Source: Thelephora terrestris (lineage: Eukaryota > Basidiomycota > Agaricomycetes > Thelephorales > Thelephoraceae). Taken from it: 64,000 bases of DNA. Position numbers and translations under genes: made by a program. This document shows, piece by piece, positions 46,893 through 60,000 of the stretch. Location of the stretch: NCBI GenBank assembly GCA_015956445.1, contig WIUZ02000002.1, positions 744,001-808,000 of the forward strand. Reading direction: 5' to 3'. Below the pieces are notes generated by a model, which made no database searches, was not told the origin of the DNA, and was given only the letters and a program-made list of their open reading frames with translations. Each line of letters begins with the position of its first letter. The first letter of the stretch is position 1.

Positions 46893-48826
46893 GTGAACAT
46901 CCTCAAAACAGAATAGATCAGCTGGGCTGTATCTGGGGATTCAAATTGACGGGCCTCTAGCTTTGAGGGCCTGCTCCCGAACCACACCAGTTTTGCCGCT
47001 GACCCAGTGAAGGTCGACATTGAGCTCACATGATATCACGAAGCGACCAATTTCGAAATCATTCCACGTTACAGCTAAAAGCGGCCAAGTACACCTTGAG
47101 GGGCAGGAAAGCGTGGATATTGTGTAGGTCAAGTGTATGCATGCAGGAGGGGGATACTCCATGTCCTTGATTGAGGCCCGCCAGGGAAATTCGGAGTTTG
47201 AGTCCGCGCATGTCCTCCAGAAGCACTGCAGATGAAAGCATGGGAGCAGTATCAACGGCCTTGTGCGGTGTGCTGGCACGATCTGAAGCCCCCATGGGTG
47301 TCCCCGCCGTACGGTGAGCGGCAGTAGCTCCCACACGGGAGGCGTACGGTTTATGAGGCCACGACCGGCCCTGTTCGAGAACTGCGTCAGGCATGTAGGT
47401 TTGACATTGGTCTGTGGGTCTCAGGCCTTAGCGCTTAGCAGCGAACCAGCTTATCGCCGAAGGTAGACGCGAAACGCCGCGACCTTGCCAAAGGGTACCG
47501 ATCGCTGTGCAAGTAACGTTGTCCGGAAAGACGCGGAGAATTTTGGGGATGGACAAGACGCGAGGCCAAGATAAATAAAGGAGGCCCTTAGAATTCAGCG
47601 AGGGGAAACGAAGGGGTCGGCGGATTTTTGACGTTTGAACACCCGAAGGTCGATTGGGGGGTGGCAGCAATTTGCTTCGGCCGAGTCAGCTTTCTTCCTC
47701 AGTTGAATACCAGAGACGTCATTCGACAACCATCAGCACCAGCTGTATGCCTGGCGGAATAGCAAGAGACATACGCACATTTGCTGTCATCAGGAATGTC
47801 TACATATCCACCCCTCAGCAGCCTCCCTCATCGGCGAATGATTCCAGCGCCTTGAAGTGCGGCTGTAAGACGGTAATGTACAGGTAATGTACAGATCCCC
47901 CAAATATGGTCCTATGATCTGGTGCTTGATGCTTAGTCTCCACATGGCGTGTACTTCTTGTCAGGGGGCAGATCCACTCGTGAGACCTCGACCCGAAGCC
48001 CAGTCCGCGCGCTGCACTTTGAACATCTCAAGCATTCGGACGCAACAGCGCGAGGACCGTTTATATCGCGCAGTGAGAACCTCTTCAGCGACCAACGTTT
48101 ACCGTCACAGACGATGTTAAAACCGACCAGATTCCCGTACTCCCGGCCCATCGCCCAACGTGACTAACCGCTGTTACATATTTGGCATGCGACAACATCA
48201 CTTACCGTGATGGATCTGTTGCCTGGTGGTGTGGTTATGCTGACATTTTTTGATATGACATGCAGCGAAGCCATTGCAGAGAGCACCGGGCGCGAGTTTG
48301 ACCTTGATCAACCCCACTCTGTTTTGTTGATCGGTAAGTTGATCAGGACATCCTACTAATTCAGAGGCGTCGCCCCCCTAGACGGTACCGTCCTCTCGCG
48401 GACTGTTCCTCCTCGCCTCTGAATTCGAGGCTGGATTCCAGCCTAAGGAGATCCTTGGGAATTCCAGAACGAGGCGAATACTGTGGTCATCCGATCCGCT
48501 GATATTCCCTCCCAGCTTGGGAGCCAACGCAGCTTGGAGAAGAACAGCGCCATTCCCAAGGCAACACTAGTGGAATCCGTTCCAGCGCTGCGGAAGTCTG
48601 ACCACAACACGGTTTTCCCCATCTTACTCACCCCTCTATCTTATCTAAGCCCCCCCCCATCGTTTTCTAGCAGATATAATGTCACGATCTCCACTCTTTT
48701 CTTAGAACTCGCAAGAGAACTCTATGTCTATTCCAATGGATCAACCACACGGACACACCACAACAGAGCATCTAAACCTTTGGCGCCAGTCTGATACCGA
48801 TCCCAGCTCCATTCTCAACCTCAATC
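46893..48826. other. Unassigned intergenic DNA
   Basis: About 1.9 kb separating the duplicated region from the housekeeping block. A minus-strand frame at 47933-48151 has protein-like composition but no recognised domain. No RNA gene or repeat is seen. Confidence 0.4.
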
Positions 48827-50113
48827 CTAGACAGCAACGGCGACAGTCGTCTCAATCACTCCCTCTCCCTTTTCCTTTACCTCCTCCACAGCATCCGGGA
48901 TCTCGACCTTGTAATCCCACTCTTTCACTCCGATCTCTCCACCCAACTCCCTCCACCTCTCCTTATGCTTCTCCCTCCTCTCCCTGGTCAGCTCCAACAA
49001 TGCCGGCCAAAACTTCTCATGCACATACTCGAGCGTTCTTTCCCCTCCCCAATTCTCCTTTATCAGCATATCCGGTTCGAAGTGTCCCTCCTTTACGCAG
49101 TTTGGGTTGAACTTCAGCTTCTCTCGAGTGACGGGATCGATGAAGGGGTTGATCATCTTATAGAAGGCGTTGAGGAGGAAGGGGACGTTGATGACGAACG
49201 CTCGTCCGAGACGTTCGGGGTAATGATCTTGAAGGATGTTGAGGACCTGTGTAAACGCATTGTAAACATCTAGCGAAATCGATTGGAAGGAGAGATGTCC
49301 ACCTTGAGGGAGGTAGAAAAGGGCGGGCCACTCTTGCCTCCCTTCTCTCCATAATCGATCATGAGCGCCAGGGTTCTAAGGTGGAACAATGAGAAACGCT
49401 GGCAAAAGATGAGTGTTGGGACACCAACTCGGTACCAGGACCCATCAAGTCCGCCGCCCGCTCCAGAGTCCAGACAACTTGATGGATCTGACGATCGCTG
49501 GTTTCTGTGTTCTGGCGACTGGGGAACATGTATAACGCCGGGCGGTTTTGCGAGTCGTAGCCAAACAGAAGCTGCTTCCCCGTGACGAACTTGAGAGGCG
49601 ATTATCGTCAACGATTGTCAACGGTCCACGCGGAGAGGGTGAAGAGGAAACGCGTACCTCCGGTTCGATATATTCGGGTGTATGGGTATACACGCCATAC
49701 TCTCGTCTCCATTTTAGGGTGGATTCGAGCCGCTCTGTGGCTTTCTGCGCGTCCCATTTTGTGGCTCGGAGGTACCTTGGTGACGAAACGGCGTGTCGGT
49801 TTTTTTGATCAGGACTCGGCGGGGCCAGCGTGCAAGGGAACGCACCTCAACAGGCACTCATAGCTCTGAGCATCGAGGAGACACATCAGCGCCTTATGCA
49901 TGGAGAGATCCTTAGCATTGAAAAACGCACCAGCCAGAACTTCTCCTCGTCTGTAAACTCGCCGTTGTTGTCGCCGGGGAGTGCGTAGCCAGCCTTTGTG
50001 AAGTGGTCGTAAACTTTCGTGTACTTTTCCTCTTGCTCTGCTGTGAGTTTTGGTGGAGCAGCGTCGGATTTTGGCGGAGGCGGAGGGATGGGAACGTAGT
50101 CTATGGAGGACAT
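48827..50113 (-). CDS. CRAL-TRIO (Sec14-like) lipid-transfer protein, intact
   Basis: From ATG 50113: MSSIDYVPIPPPPPKSD, KLTAEQEEKYTKVYDHFTKA and DEEKFWL (first exon), then the CRAL-TRIO-N helix block with LRATKWD, RREYGVYTHTPEYIEPE, a middle exon with a KQLLFGYDSQNRPALYMFP-type strand, ALMIDYGEKGGKSGPPFSTS, and the core ILQDHYPERLGRAFVINVPF, NAFYKMINPFIDPVTREKL and KENWGGERTLEYVHEKFW. It ends ...ETTVAVAV. Blocks are complete and in order. It is the likely conserved family member and is clearly diverged from the amplified copies to the left. It shares a 381-bp upstream region with the divergent LYR gene. Confidence 0.85.
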
Positions 50114-50494
50114 GGCGGGGAGTGGAGGCTAGAGGGTGTTTGACGATGTGTCGTGGTGTGGATAAAGGATGCCTTGACTGGGTCACGGCAGCGAGGACGC
50201 ATGTGGGCGGCCTGATGCACCTCCAGGACCGTCCTCGCGTTTCTGTCGTCATCCCTGTTGAGAGTTTTGTCTATCCGGTAAGCGATTGAGCTTGAGCTTG
50301 AGCTTGAGCCTTTGAGGTTCAGGGTACAGAGCGGTGAAACATGGCCAAGAATAAACCTGAGCCGTGTAAACCTTGCGTCGGCTGAGCATCATCGATGCTC
50401 CTCCCAATGATAGGCTTAAACTTTAGTTGTCGCGGTCAATCCGACCACAACCGACTCCAACTCCCCAACTCTTCCCACTCTGCGGGATTGAGCG
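50114..50494. promoter_or_regulatory. Bidirectional promoter, CRAL-TRIO and LYR genes
   Basis: A 381-bp gap between two divergent start codons, so it must hold both promoters. It contains a short triple gagctt repeat near 50288-50308. No TATA box is evident, as is common for housekeeping genes. Confidence 0.5.
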
Positions 50495-51029
50495 ATGGCG
50501 GCGAGACTGACCAGGCTGAGGGTTATTGGGCTGTACAAGGATCTTCAGAGGTTGGGTAGAGATTACCCGGACCCTTCGTGAGTACAGCCTTCCCCCGCGC
50601 CACGAGGATAACGACGGAACAGAAGGTTCTCATGAAATCTACAGATATGACTACAATGGTCGGATGCGTAGGTTGTTCGAGAGTGCGTGTTTGGTTGCTT
50701 CCGAAGAGGTTGATTGAGGCTCACACGATGTGGGGAAATAGAGAATAGGCATCTTAAGACGGAGGATGAGATAAACCAGGCGATACGATTGGGAGAATTC
50801 ATCAAACAAGGTCTGTATCTCTTTTGTGCCGTTGCTTGGTGGCTCTGCGGGCTGAACGTCGAGGGACAGAAACTCTGGCGTTGTACACTCTCCGAAAATA
50901 CCGACACCTAAAAGTGAGTTGCGCCAACTCCGCCCGGGCTCAACGTCAACTCTCACACGTTGCTCTTAGAGAATGTACTCAGACCCCCCAACTCCTCCAC
51001 CTCAGGCGCAGCAACATCCCAACACATGA
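50495..51029 (+). CDS. LYR-motif mitochondrial protein (LYRM5/ETFRF1-like)
   Basis: Five short exons: 50495-50577, 50645-50682, 50742-50810, 50864-50913 and 50970-51029, giving 99 aa. The product begins MAARLTRLRVIGLYKDLQRL, then GRDYPDPSYDYNGRMRRLFE, KNRHLKTEDEINQAIRLGEF and ALYTLRKYRHLKRMYSD. This fits the LYRM5/ETFRF1 subgroup (LGREYP, the GEF motif and LRKYR in the human protein). LYR proteins are small mitochondrial matrix factors that work with acyl carrier protein; ETFRF1 regulates electron-transfer flavoprotein. The signature tripeptide is LYK rather than LYR. Because of its tiny exons it is easily missed. Confidence 0.88.
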
Positions 51030-51279
51030 CTATGGAAAAAAACCTCCGTTCTCCGTATAATACTTTTATCCCAGTCGTTAGACTTTTGTTTCTCCGCGTT
51101 CGAGTCATGAGGCAATTCGTAGAATACATATATCACGGACTGATTATGTCAGCACCACTTCCTCTTCCACACTCCCGCACCGACGAACATTTTTCCCCTT
51201 CTCTCCTCGGACGAGAATCGAGACTTTTCCTACTGAGAACAGACCCCAGAACACTTCAGGAGCACTAGACTAGTTCAGA

Positions 51280-51958
51280 ATGCCAAAGGTACGTCTCGGA
51301 TGAGCAGATATATTGAGCCCGGCGTGTTTGCTCATCCTCGGTTCTAGAATAAGGGAAAGGTGACTTCCTCTCACATCTAGCGTGGCAAGGGGCCATCTGA
51401 AAGAAACCGGAACTCACGGGCCACTCCAACTATTTTTTAGGGTGGCAAAAACAGAAGAAGAGGAAAGAACGAGAACGACGATGACAAGCGTGAACTTGTG
51501 TTCAGGGAAGACGGACAGGAGTACGCTCAAGTTACCAAGATGCTTGGGAACGGCCGCTTAGAGGCGATGTGCTTCGATGGTGAGAAGCGATTAGCCCATA
51601 TTCGGGGCAAGATGAGGAAGAAGGTGAGCACCCATCTCGCGCTGGGTTGTCTGCAGGTGGATAACTTTACCTCAATAGGTCTGGATCAACCAGGGAGATA
51701 TCATTCTCCTTTCCCTTCGAGATTTCCAGGATGACAAGGCAGATGTTATCGTCAAGTACACCGCCGATGAGGCGCGAAGTCGTGCGTTCCCCGCTCGTCA
51801 GATCTAACCGTTCCTAATGTGCCATGGCTTTAGTGAAAGCCTACGGAGAACTACCAGAGAACGCCAAGATCAACGAGACTGATACCTTCGGAGACGAAGA
51901 AGGCGAATTTGGATTCGAGTTTGGTGACGATGGCGAGGTCGATATCGATGACATCTAG
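51280..51958 (+). CDS. TIF11: Translation initiation factor eIF1A
   Basis: eIF1A binds the A site of the 40S subunit and promotes scanning and start-codon selection in the cytoplasm. Exons: 51280-51288, 51348-51359, 51441-51623, 51679-51781 and 51834-51958. The first two encode only MPK and NKGK. The rest reads [98 protein letters not shown] and ETDTFG, with an acidic tail ending DIDDI. The OB fold, the basic N-terminal tail and the acidic C-terminal tail are all present, at a normal length of about 143 aa. Confidence 0.95.
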
Positions 51959-52450
51959 AGGATTCGCTGTCGTTGTCACCCTATAGACGCGTCCCTCGCT
52001 GTTTTTTCCTTTCTCCTTCTCGACGATCGTTTTACTGCTATAGTACTTACGCTTGCTATCAGACGTCAGCTATCGTTGTGGTAGGGCTTTCCTCCGTCCT
52101 GTTGTTTTCATTGTCCGTCCTTCGTTATCTCTCTACGTATCTCCTCTGTCTGTATCCTCGAATCTTTACGCGCAAACGTTTGGTCTATGGATGTCGATGA
52201 GCGTTCGTCTGACGGGTATGATGGCGTCGCTGCAACCGAGCGTAGATGCGAAAGGGTGTGGAATCCTTGTGCCCCACGTTGTGCCGCTGCGGAGATGATC
52301 GATTGGATGAGCGCCCACCATCACGATGTCGAACTTCAAAGTGCCCCAAATCCAAATAGACGCGCAAACTGTTTCTCGATTTCCCGCCGCATTGCTCCTT
52401 GAAGTTTCGCCTTCGGCTTCAGACTGCAATCAACGCCCACTTCGATACAG

Positions 52451-54904
52451 ATGGCCGGAGCATTCGGTGGCCTAGCGAACCCATTAGCCGCGCAACCAAC
52501 GTTGACAGACATCCCTGACGTAGACCTCGTGTCTCCACCGCCAGAGAGCATCTCCACTATCGCGTTTTCCCCCGTTGCAGATCATTTAGCAGTCGGAAGC
52601 TGGGGTCCTGACGTGAGTTTGTCGACTCTTGCCCCGCTACACTTTCACACCCTCTTGGAAAGCACGTGGACATATCGGTTTCTGATTCTCTTTTTCGGGC
52701 GATGGCTGACGGGAGTGCTGTGACATACAGGTCCGGATATACGACATAGGTCCTCAAGGACAATCACAAGGGAGAGCGCTTGTACCCCACCCTGGAACGG
52801 TATTGGATTTGTGTTGGACAAAGGTGAGAATTTGCCTTCTTGCGAATTTCCGTGGCATCGAGCATACCACCCGAGGAACGGCGACCGGTTCACGGGTTCG
52901 TGTTCATGAAAGCACAACGCGGCTGGAAAGTGGGCTAGTGAATATTGAATTCTCGATCATACCACTTTGCTCTTCCTTTTTTTCCACCCCGCTCTAGGCC
53001 TCTCGCTGCTAATTGCTTGATTCTTATCACCATTCCTTATCGTTCACGTTCGCACACCCCGTTCCACATGTCACACATGCCATGCCGTGGGCGTGGTCAT
53101 TTGGCAAATTGAACGCCTGTGCCGTTCGTTATTTGCTCACGAACGTGCCTTATATCTGGTTGTACTAGGATGGAACCAAGCTCATATCAGCGGGGACCGA
53201 CAATACCGCGAGAATGTTCGACCTTGTATCTGGTGCCTCCACTCAAGTAGGACATCACGAAGGTCCGATCAAGTGCGTGAGGTGGCTCGACACCCCCCAA
53301 GGAGGAATTCTTGCCACTGGTAGCTGGGACAAAACACTGAAGGTGAATTCGTTTCTCCAATTTGTATTTGCTCCGTCTTCTTTTTTTCCCAGCACATGGT
53401 CACTTGTCACTGACGCTGGGAAACACGCCCTTTTCCAAATATCGATCAGTATTGGGATCTCAGATCGCCCGCTCCACTCGCTACCGTCGAACTCAAGGAA
53501 AGATGTTATGCTATGGACGTCAAGAACCAGGTGCTGGTGGTCGGAACAGCGGGCCGGCATATCCAGATATTCGACCTCTCTAACCCAATCGCGCCTCGCA
53601 AGGTCAGTGCTAACTTCCTGCTCCCCGGTCCACGGTGTCGGTTTGAACACTTGGCTTATTGTGGAGTTTTCTTTTGTGTTCCTTTTTGGGTAGACGGTCA
53701 GTTCGCCGTTGAAATGGCAGACGAGGACTATTGCTGTGTTTCCGGGTGCGGACGGGTTTGCTCTCGGTTCGATTGAGGGGAGAGTAGCGATCCAGTACGT
53801 CCACTTTCCTATTTCTCTCTTCATCCATCTTCTCCTTTGCGAGATAAATGAGACTTATTTGCTTACGTTTTGTGTGGCGCGTCCTAGGAATATCGAAGAT
53901 AAGGATCAAGAGTAAACCGCACGTCCACGCCTTTTCCTTTTCTTCTTCTGACTTTTGTGGCTGCCACGGTTTACAGGAAGAATTACTCCTTCAGATGTCA
54001 TAGGAAGGACCAGACGCCAGGCGGCAAAGATCAATCACTGGTGTTCTCTGTTAACGACATCAAGTTTCACCCCGTACATGGGACGTTCGCTACATGCGGT
54101 ACGTAAGATGCACCGATCAGTCGCTGGGCCTCGGCACAGCCTCCTCTCCCCCCTTTCCTCCCTTCATACGGCTCTATGCTCTCACACTGAAAAGACCTGT
54201 GCACGCCGTGCCCACTCCCGTCTCAGTGTGCTGCCTCTACATCCGCCCTTCGGCTATAGGTTCTATTCAGTGCCTCTTCCCCCCCCCTCCTAGTGATGGG
54301 AACGATACTCTGTGCTTACGATCGTGATTTTGAATTGGTACGACGTTAGGATCTGACGGGACGGTCAGCATGTGGGACAAAGACGCCCGGACGCGGTTGA
54401 AGAGTAAGTTTCCCTTTCTTCTTTCTCCCTTTGGGTATACTTTCCTCGCCGTGCTCTCCGCGCTACAATCGGGCGCCTGCCCCATTTCCCGTCTCGTACA
54501 CTTATTCATTCCCTCCCCCTCCTCCCTAATCTTCATTGCCCCTTGATCACTTCCCCTTCGCCCTGCTCCCTGCCTCTCTCAGGCGTCTACCTTTGTTCCC
54601 TTCCTGTCCGCCTCCATTCATTTCGCTCCCCCTTTACCAACTTATTCGATCGACTAAACCTCCCCAAAAACGCACAAGCGGTTCTCATCCACAATTTTCA
54701 CCAGCGTTCAATTCAGTGCCAAGCCCGGTCGTCAGCTCGTCTTTTAACCATACCGGGACCATATTCGCTTACGCGGCTGCGTACGATTGGTCCAAGGGCC
54801 ACGTGGGCAACGTTCCTTCGCAGTTGAATAAGGTGTTGCTGCATGGGTGTAAGGAAGATGAGGTCAGGAAGCGACCGCCCAAGTCTGGAATGGGCCAGAG
54901 GTGA
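52451..54904 (+). CDS. RAE1: mRNA export factor Rae1/Gle2 (WD40)
   Basis: Rae1/Gle2 is a seven-bladed WD40 protein that binds the GLEBS motif of Nup98 at the nuclear pore and aids mRNA export. Nine exons: 52451-52612, 52731-52823, 53169-53342, 53450-53602, 53694-53794, 53888-53911, 53977-54098, 54350-54403 and 54705-54904, giving 360 aa. Blocks include [152 protein letters not shown] and a [10 protein letters not shown] end. All phases are consistent. The fourth-from-last exon is only 24 nt. Confidence 0.95.
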
Positions 54905-56064
54905 ATTTTACAGTCTCGCCTGCGCATGTCCCTATTGTTATCACTGTTGTTTTCTCTCCCTCCCCTTCTCCCTCGCGCTTTGTGTCCCCCGGTATCTCCC
55001 TCCCTTTCCCAATCACCCCTCGTTTCGCTTTTTCCACGTTATGTGATTCGGATCCGTCCTTCTTATCGTCTCTCAGTCGGCGTGCCGCCGCAGTCGTTGT
55101 TGTTCTCCTCTATATACATATGTACCGTTGGAACCCCCCAATCCGGGGGGTTTAGCATATCCTATACAACAGATGAGCCTGCCGTAACGATATGAGCTTT
55201 CCAAAGGTTCGAAGCCGAATACATCAGAGGTAATGCATTTAAATCAACGTCACGGTCGGAACTGAAATCGGTCCTGAGTTCTCGAGATCGTCTTATTAAG
55301 ATCGTCCAGGGCGGCAAGAGATGGAACCATTCGCGAGATTCTATGGGGCCACCGGATCTGGTCTTGCCATATTCATCGAGCATGAGGTGATTCTAGAGTT
55401 GGCGTCAGCCATCGAAGCGCACGTAGGCGCGCCTTTTCCTATTCCTGGACAAACAAGATCGCGTGACGTGGGAGGGGTGCTACAAGAGAAAAAGACGAGC
55501 GAGGAAAGGAGAACATAAATAGAGGAACAATCAACAGAGACGTATGGAGGGGAGCGCTGAGACGTGGGGGAGGCTATGTGGCAAAAGAAGTGAACAAATG
55601 ATGCACAGTATAAGGATAAAGCGTAGGCGATGATGATGGAGACATGAGGCGCATGCTGATGTATGTATGTATGTATGTATGTATGGACGTCTTGCAGTGA
55701 GAATAAAAAAAGGAGAAGGATGACATAGAGGACGAAAGGAGAACAACAACACTGTTGCAATTGCTGCCTACTAGGAGAAAGATCCGAGGCGACAGTTATA
55801 AATTAATAAAGCCGGACGTGCGTCTGGACGTTTCCGTCACGATCAACGTGAGCGGAGTGAGGTCGAGCCGTGGCACAACGCAACACCCACGTAAAACCCA
55901 AAAAGAGGAAAATACATAAGATGCACCCAGGAGAGAGAGGGAAGGGAAAAGAGGAAAAAAGGAAACCGAGACAGGAAAGTTGCGGGTGAGCACCTACTCA
56001 CGCGGCTGGAAGAAGGGCGAAGAGGGGACGAATCCGGATCCCGAAAAGAGGAGCGCCCCGTCAC
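54905..56064. other. Intergenic region, convergent Rae1 and DUF6699 ends
   Basis: CT-rich sequence after Rae1, then low-complexity AG-rich sequence. It holds a (GTAT)n microsatellite at 55661-55685. No coding sequence is recognised. Confidence 0.45.
55661..55685. repeat. (GTAT)n microsatellite
   Basis: About six perfect gtat units in the Rae1/DUF6699 intergenic region. Confidence 0.9.
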
Positions 56065-56784
56065 TTAAGGTCTTCCCCACTCCATCGCGAACACCTCCGG
56101 ATCCTCAGATGGGGTGATACGAACGAGTTTGGTCATGCCCATCAAACAATCGATCCTCCTCACTGACTTGGCTCGCTCATCGGCCCGAGCGGGTTCGCTT
56201 GACAGCCTCCTAATGCGCCTCTCGAATGTGCGGAGGATGGCGTCCTGGTCCTGCGGGGTCCCACACAACGGCCACTCTGCATGAACGATAGGAATGCGTA
56301 GGCTGATGTGAATGGCCTGAAGGACGTCGTAGTTGGTGACGAACAGGTTGGGGAGGGACGAAGAGACTCTAATCCTCCAGGGCAAATTGTCGCAGATGAG
56401 GAGGATGGAGGGGAGGGGAGGGGAGGTGGCCGCCTCGGCCAGAGTAGTGGTATCGTACTCGAAGAGTGGAGACGAGCGACCTGAGGGTGCGTCGAAGGAA
56501 ACTAGACGAGGCTGCAACGTCATCGTCGCATCGAAGTGCAGGTCTCCCGCTTGGTAGAGGATACGGTGGATGCGTGTCTGCGGTTGTGTTGGTTGTTGTA
56601 ATGGGGGGCTGTTTGAGCCGGGGGATGTGGGGGTGCAATACCCTGAGGAGGTAGGAGGAAGGTCGATGGTGCCCAAGTGGGGCGAAGGAGGGACACTGAT
56701 AGGCGGTGTCAGAGGTTCCAGTTCCGTTATCGCGTTACTGGTCGGGTCCAAGAAGTGAACCCTTGTGGGAGTCGTGGGCGACAT
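56065..56784 (-). CDS. DUF6699 domain protein
   Basis: Single-exon gene of 239 aa. The first about 75 residues are Pro/Ser/Thr-rich and probably disordered. The rest fits DUF6699, a fungal family of unknown function: IHRILYQAGDLHFDATM, ILLICDNLPWRIRVSSS, NLFVTNYDVLQAIHISLRIP, then a basic helix and the end LVRITPSEDPEVFAMEWGR. The gene is the last before a long gene-poor stretch. Confidence 0.8.
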   Translation of the reverse strand: MSPTTPTRVHFLDPTSNAITELEPLTPPISVPPSPHLGTIDLPPTSSGYCTPTSPGSNSPPLQQPTQPQTRIHRILYQAGDLHFDATMTLQPRLVSFDAPSGRSSPLFEYDTTTLAEAATSPPLPSILLICDNLPWRIRVSSSLPNLFVTNYDVLQAIHISLRIPIVHAEWPLCGTPQDQDAILRTFERRIRRLSSEPARADERAKSVRRIDCLMGMTKLVRITPSEDPEVFAMEWGRP

Positions 56785-56899
56785 TGTGTTAGGCCTTATG
56801 GTGAAGGGAGGAGGACGCTGGGGGGAAGGGGTGGGAGAGGCAGAGTTGGTAGTTGACGGTAAAGGATGAAGGGGATGCTGGAGAAACCTGGGACCCTTG

Positions 56900-56925
56900 G
56901 GAGGGGGGTTATATATATGTACGTC
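56900..56925 (-). promoter_or_regulatory. TATA-like element upstream of the DUF6699 gene
   Basis: An AT run, gttatatatatgtac on the plus strand, lies about 125 bp upstream of the DUF6699 start codon on the minus strand. It is the only TATA-like site in this promoter region. Confidence 0.35.
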
Positions 56926-57059
56926 GAGACTGGAAAAAAAGGATCTGAGATTATCGCGTGCTACCGCGTCAGCGGGGAAAGGAAAAATGAATTAATTTCG
57001 TCAGCCACAGTCAAAATAGAGAGTGAACATCACACAGGCGAGATAGAGGTGGATTAAAT

Positions 57060-60000
57060 AAGGTTATCTCCTTAATCCCGGCGCGGGAGGGAGCGAGACG
57101 CCATCACCATCAGCCATGGCTCGTGGCTACGGAAGCCGGACAGACAGAAGCCCACAACCCACGGCACGTGAACCGGTAAAATAATGGAACACTTTGAGCA
57201 ATAAGTCAATGGGGCACTGAAGGACGATGTGAGTTCTTGATTGAGACTTCAGAGCTGTGCGACGTACAGAACGGTGGAGGCATCTATGCGCGCCCGCAGC
57301 GAACCGATACGAGAAGTCCGTAGGCCGTACTCCTTCTCAGCGGGCGAGTGAGACTGTTGGTACCTCTACAGTCTCGGCAGGAACTTCCTTCCGCTGGCGG
57401 ACAGGAAAACAAGGAAACCATTGGATAAATTCTTGTATTGGAACCAGACCGCTGGGGCCGGAGGGCTCGTCCATTATTCTCCGGAGCGGTGAACTAGAGA
57501 GTTATATTTGCGTGACACGCGGCGTAGTAGCTGGAGGGAAAAGATCGTCCGGGTATTTCCGAAGGAATTCTTTGGGTGGCGTTCCATCACTCACGGCCAG
57601 CCTTCCAAACTCGGACTGCTACGCACCGCCTCTGCCCGCCAGGCGCCAGAGCTGGGTGACGGGTCCAACCGAAAGTTTCGCCTTTGTAAGGTGACGACTG
57701 TGGTTCCCGCACCGCACAGTGCACTGTACAACACACAGGGTGGTTGGTGCCTTGGCCAACTTTCCGAAGCGTTATTTTTACCCTCGCACCTCTCGAATCT
57801 TCGTCCTCTTAGGGTTAGCTGATCACAGCGGGTTCTTGGGAAAATGCGAAACGTCCTCCTCAAGTCTTGGCGGTCGTAGTCGCGAGCCTCAGGGGAGATC
57901 GTTGTTAACCAGACGGTGACATCATCCCTCAACCCTGACCGTTGCGTGACATAGGTCTCGCGAGGATGGCGTTTTCTTGATGTTCATTCTAATTGGATTT
58001 TACCATCACCATCTCCGGCATCAACGGAGCTATCCCCCCCTTCCTGTTCCGACTTGGCCACCCAGCGGTTACGACAGTCTGGGTCTTTGTCTTGATGAGG
58101 TTTAGAGCCGCAGCTTGGGCATATTCCCGGTTTAAAGCATAGTGCCACCCAGACTCCCGCGTCTCATCTTGCGTTTGGTGAGTATAGTGGTCTTGGACGA
58201 CGGTTGCCAGTGGCTGATACTCACGCGCCCAGAGGCACAATGACTCCACAACGCGCAGTCGAGAATCTTCCACGACAAACCATACCAAGCATGATGGGCT
58301 ACACATGTGTCATGAGAATCTATTCATTCAAGCTACACCCTCGCATCTTGAGTTGTTCACCTAAGCAGAAGTCATGAAACTAGGATCCCGATGTCGATCT
58401 GGGGTTCATGGTGGCTCTGCAATGGCCCGAGTCTTCGTCACCGGTCCACCGGGTTCTTGGAATGAAATGGGACCGAGACGAGGAACAAAACTGGGGTGCA
58501 TCCATCCCCGTGTTCGCACCCCAGACTAGGAGAGATCGAGGATAACTTCATCAACCAAAGGCAATGGGCGGTTCGATGTAAGTGATCGATAGCACAAACC
58601 TGTACAACAAACATGAGATACCTAATCCAACGGATTTGAACGTCAGACTAGGGCAAGGGCTCGGAGCTGAGGAACGAACCCTCGGACGCCGGGGGAGAGA
58701 CCGTGGATGAGCGTTCAAGGGCATTGAAGGGTCTGGGTCCTTGACAAATCTCCTACCCTCCACTGCACAGCTCTCACGTGGCAGACCAGCCACAATCTGA
58801 CACCGTTGAGCGATGCTCCCTCCTGGAGATTTCCGGTGTGGCGATCGACTTGCCGCCTCTCGCGGCCGCCGCTCGCTTGTCAGACGCCGGGCCTTGATTG
58901 GACGCGTAAACTCCGACCCACCGGATGCGATACCGTACCAACCGTACTGGTGGTCGTGATGGAGGAGGTATCCTCATCATAGGTTTTATTGTTGATTTGG
59001 AGACGAAGCACCACAGTAGGCGGGTGACTCAACGGGATGGATGTGGCATCGGCTCGTACAGCTGCGCCGCCCAGACGGGCCCACAATAAACTGCTTCACT
59101 TCATATAAACTTGAGCGTGGGGTCATCACAGGTCATCACACCATGTCCAGCACATCAAACGACTTCCGAACAATCTGAGTTGATCCTTTTTTGAAATTTC
59201 GGTGCGAAATATCACAGGACGTCACAGACGCGGTGATAATTCTCATTACAAGGTCTTGATGATTCGTGTACTCGGCAGAAGGTGATCGTCAGAGCTCTGA
59301 CATCTGGCGTTGATACTTCGGACGCCTCGAATAAGATCATTAATCACGCCTAGCCAGGGGATAACAGCTGATGCAGATGATCGATGAAATCCTGTCCGCC
59401 CAATCGCAAACGTCGGATTTTTGGCATCTCCGTGGACTTGAAAGTTCAGTCGCCGGCCCCAGCATACACCATCGCCTTCAACTGTCATGGGTCTTCATTG
59501 GGATGTCTTAGGAATGGGAGCAGACTCCATCACAGCAACTCCACCTTCTCTTCTGAGCCTAACCAAAACACATCAACGTAACGTGATGAGCGGGGGATCG
59601 GTATCAAACCTCTACATCACACAAGTGCCAAGTATTGTTCTCGCGGAGAAATGAGGTAGGAGTGATTAAACACCACTACAAGCTCGTCAAATTCGTACCT
59701 TGGCTTGCTATCCGTAAGCGTGCGAAGTACACATGCGAACAACTATGGACTTGAGAGAGAACTGTGTCCCAGCCGCCCTGCCGGGTTCAGGAGGTCACCC
59801 CAGCCCACACGGATGGAGTTTCGGAGTTACTGCAAGTTCGGTGGAATGCCAGCCTCCAAATTAATGGGGTCGAGAAGGACAACAACCTCACTTACCTTAA
59901 GCACACGAGGCATCGGGGTCTTCTTCGTGTCCGGCCTTACAGGTTCACCGCCTTACGCGGCGTAGCAGCTTTTAGATATGGAGGGATGAATCTCTGTTAC

